DNA of 64,000 nt from Carya illinoinensis (Eukaryota; Streptophyta; Magnoliopsida; Fagales; Juglandaceae). How positions within the stretch are numbered: the stretch's first letter is position 1; each line of letters starts with the position of its first letter. The stretch lies in the NCBI RefSeq assembly GCF_018687715.1, contig NC_056761.1:13123001-13187000 (forward strand), read 5' to 3'. The notes below the pieces were generated by a model. That model had not been told where the DNA came from and made no database searches. It worked only from the letters and a program-made list of their open reading frames with translations. Of the stretch, positions 62,380 to 64,000 are shown in pieces. A program made the position numbers and the translations under genes.

Positions 62380-64000
62380 GTGCCACCGACCAAACATTGA
62401 GAATCAATACTAAAGTGGGGGATATTCGATTCGGACTCTTCACCTCACTTTCAGCACCATATATGAAAACAAATTAGGCAATAGCCATGCGTTTAAAATC
62501 ATGGGGCTGACTCATATACGGTCCACATATCAGCACGCCACTATCGTGAATCTTTGGTACTCCCACAACCATGCACGCGGCTACGAACATTGGAATGAGT
62601 GGTGCTGTATCTTCCGAGGGTCACACATTCCAAAACAAGAATCTTTTAAAGAATCTATACATATTTATTATTTAAATATTTTAAAAAAATTAATTTATAA
62701 TATTTAAATTTTAAAATTTTTTATATCTAATTATACCATACAAATATTTGACGAAATATATTATCAGTTCCGCTGCGGAGCGGTCCGACTGTTATACCCA
62801 AAATAGCAGCCTTCCACTCACAAGGCAACACGTAGGTAAAAACACAATAAAACAGTTACACCTTATCATATAGAATCACCTCTTTTCCATCACAGAAATC
62901 GTCTTCCCAATTCTAATTTCTATCGGTTTTATTTCCAAAACAGACAAAGAAAGCGTGTTCTCCATAATCAAGCCTGTCTCTTTGCGCCGCCGCCCAAGAC
63001 AAAGCTCAGTTCCACCGCTGCCATCCCAGCCTGACGCCGACCATCCATTGTCTAGCTTGGCTGTGTAGACCACCTGACCCACACGAATTGAGCACCATCT
63101 CACCCACACGTATTTCAAACCACCATCACACCATTCCAGTCGGCAATTAAAAACCAGTGACCTTGGTGTTGTAGCTAGAGGCTGGTTGCAACGTTGATAG
63201 TTGGGTTGTGGCAAACTGGCAGCAAATGGTTGAACAGCTTGCCGAGAAGTTCCATGAGGTGCTGCTCTATTTCAGTTGGTATAAACAGGGCTCTCGGTGG
63301 TGGTGAGGCAGCTTTACAGCATTGGACGGTTGAGGAGCACGGGGCTGGAGGCTTAAGGGCAGTGGTTGCGGAGTTGAGAGGGAGGGTAGGCAGCGTGAGG
63401 TGATGACGATGTCGTTTGCTTCCTTTGGCCGTGTCGTGAGGAGATGTGGATAACTAGCTTTTCTAGAGTTGCTCTGTTTCAGGAATAGAAAAACAGAGAA
63501 TAATTGTTGGGGTGGTGTGGGTCTATGGTTGGTGGAGAAAAGGCAATAATGAGCAAGGACAAAGTGGTTGGTCTGGGTTCACTTGTTGTCTCTTGGACGC
63601 TGGGAAAAACATGCAACACTGTTGCTGCCGTGTGGTAAAGCTGGACAATGAACCTTGGTGTTTAATGGTTCACGGCTAGGTGATAGAAAGGCTAAGGGCC
63701 CGAGTTGGCTGGTGACAGGGTGGAGGTCTTGGAGGTGAAAGGCTCAATAGCTGCATAATAACGAATAAGATAAAAGAATGAGAGAGAGAGCGAGAAAGAT
63801 AGAATTGGTGAGGGAAACATAGAGGAGTTTGAGGGTTGCATAAAGAAAACAAAAACAACGTGAAATAAGAAGTAGAATAAGGACGAGAAAGTACCAAAAA
63901 GAAAATGAATTTTAGAGAGAGAGAGAGAGAGAGAGAGTACCATTTGGTCGAGCTTCATCCTTGCCACCGTCTGGGTCAAGCGCCGTCGGGGATGAGTGTG
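62380..64000. other. Unassigned right end of the window
   Basis: Up to about 62780 it is AT-rich. From about 62880 to 63750 it is GC-richer, with short frames on both strands that have no recognisable domain, similar in texture to the non-coding interiors of the LTR-like elements. A GA microsatellite lies at about 63914-63937. It may be the edge of another element or a gene outside the window. Confidence 0.4.

Noticed and set aside
62876..63403. Open frames in the GC-richer right end
   Set aside because: Short, on both strands, and without any recognisable domain or splice-consistent neighbours.

Overview
The window is nuclear DNA from a flowering plant, most likely a eudicot. It is AT-rich, its genes have plant-style GT-AG introns, and it carries a full set of plant transposon families (L1-type LINE, Copia, CACTA, hAT, MULE and Tourist MITEs, Helitron, non-coding LTR elements). 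The species cannot be named from the sequence alone.

Only two host genes are well supported. Both lie on the minus strand and encode SRG1-like 2-oxoglutarate/Fe(II)-dependent dioxygenases: gene 1 at 5235-8843 (368 aa) and gene 2 at 51826-54780 (367 aa). Each has four exons. Exons 2 and 3 are the same length in both (245 and 325 nt), the intron phases match, and a CT microsatellite touches the intron 2 donor in both. They are tandem paralogues now about 43 kb apart, and most of the space between them is transposon sequence.

Layout, left to right. 1-5200: intergenic, with the right end of a degraded CACTA element (to 1405) and a hairpin MITE (2131-2270). 5235-8843: dioxygenase gene 1, with a hAT MITE in intron 3. 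10343-16843: an old, non-coding LTR-like element with direct terminal repeats, an internal minisatellite, a nested Helitron (14386-15350) and a Tourist-like MITE in the right repeat. 16893-18476: a poly(A) retroposon with a 15-bp target duplication. 19079-22900: a non-autonomous CACTA element rich in the palindrome ACGTTCGAACGT. 25314-30887: a nearly intact L1-type LINE. 31140-32935: a 5'-truncated LINE. 33560-33862: a MULE-type MITE. 33899-49990: a large CACTA element with decayed TNP2, Transposase_24-like and Transposase_32-like genes. A young LARD-type LTR element (38171-45734) sits inside its TNP2 gene. 50583-51606: a truncated relative of the 19-kb CACTA element. 51826-54780: dioxygenase gene 2. 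56027-62044: a complete Copia element with in-frame stops. 62200-64000: a probable MITE and sequence I could not assign.

Most element borders are fixed by target-site duplications that can be read directly, so the nesting order is solid. The most unusual signals are a cluster of hairpin units with compensating base changes in the LARD LTRs, a 10-bp host-identical sequence where the LARD primer-binding site should be (which suggests inter-LTR gene conversion), the shared TTCGAACG palindrome in different CACTA elements, and stop codons in the Copia and CACTA genes that mostly look like transition-type decay.
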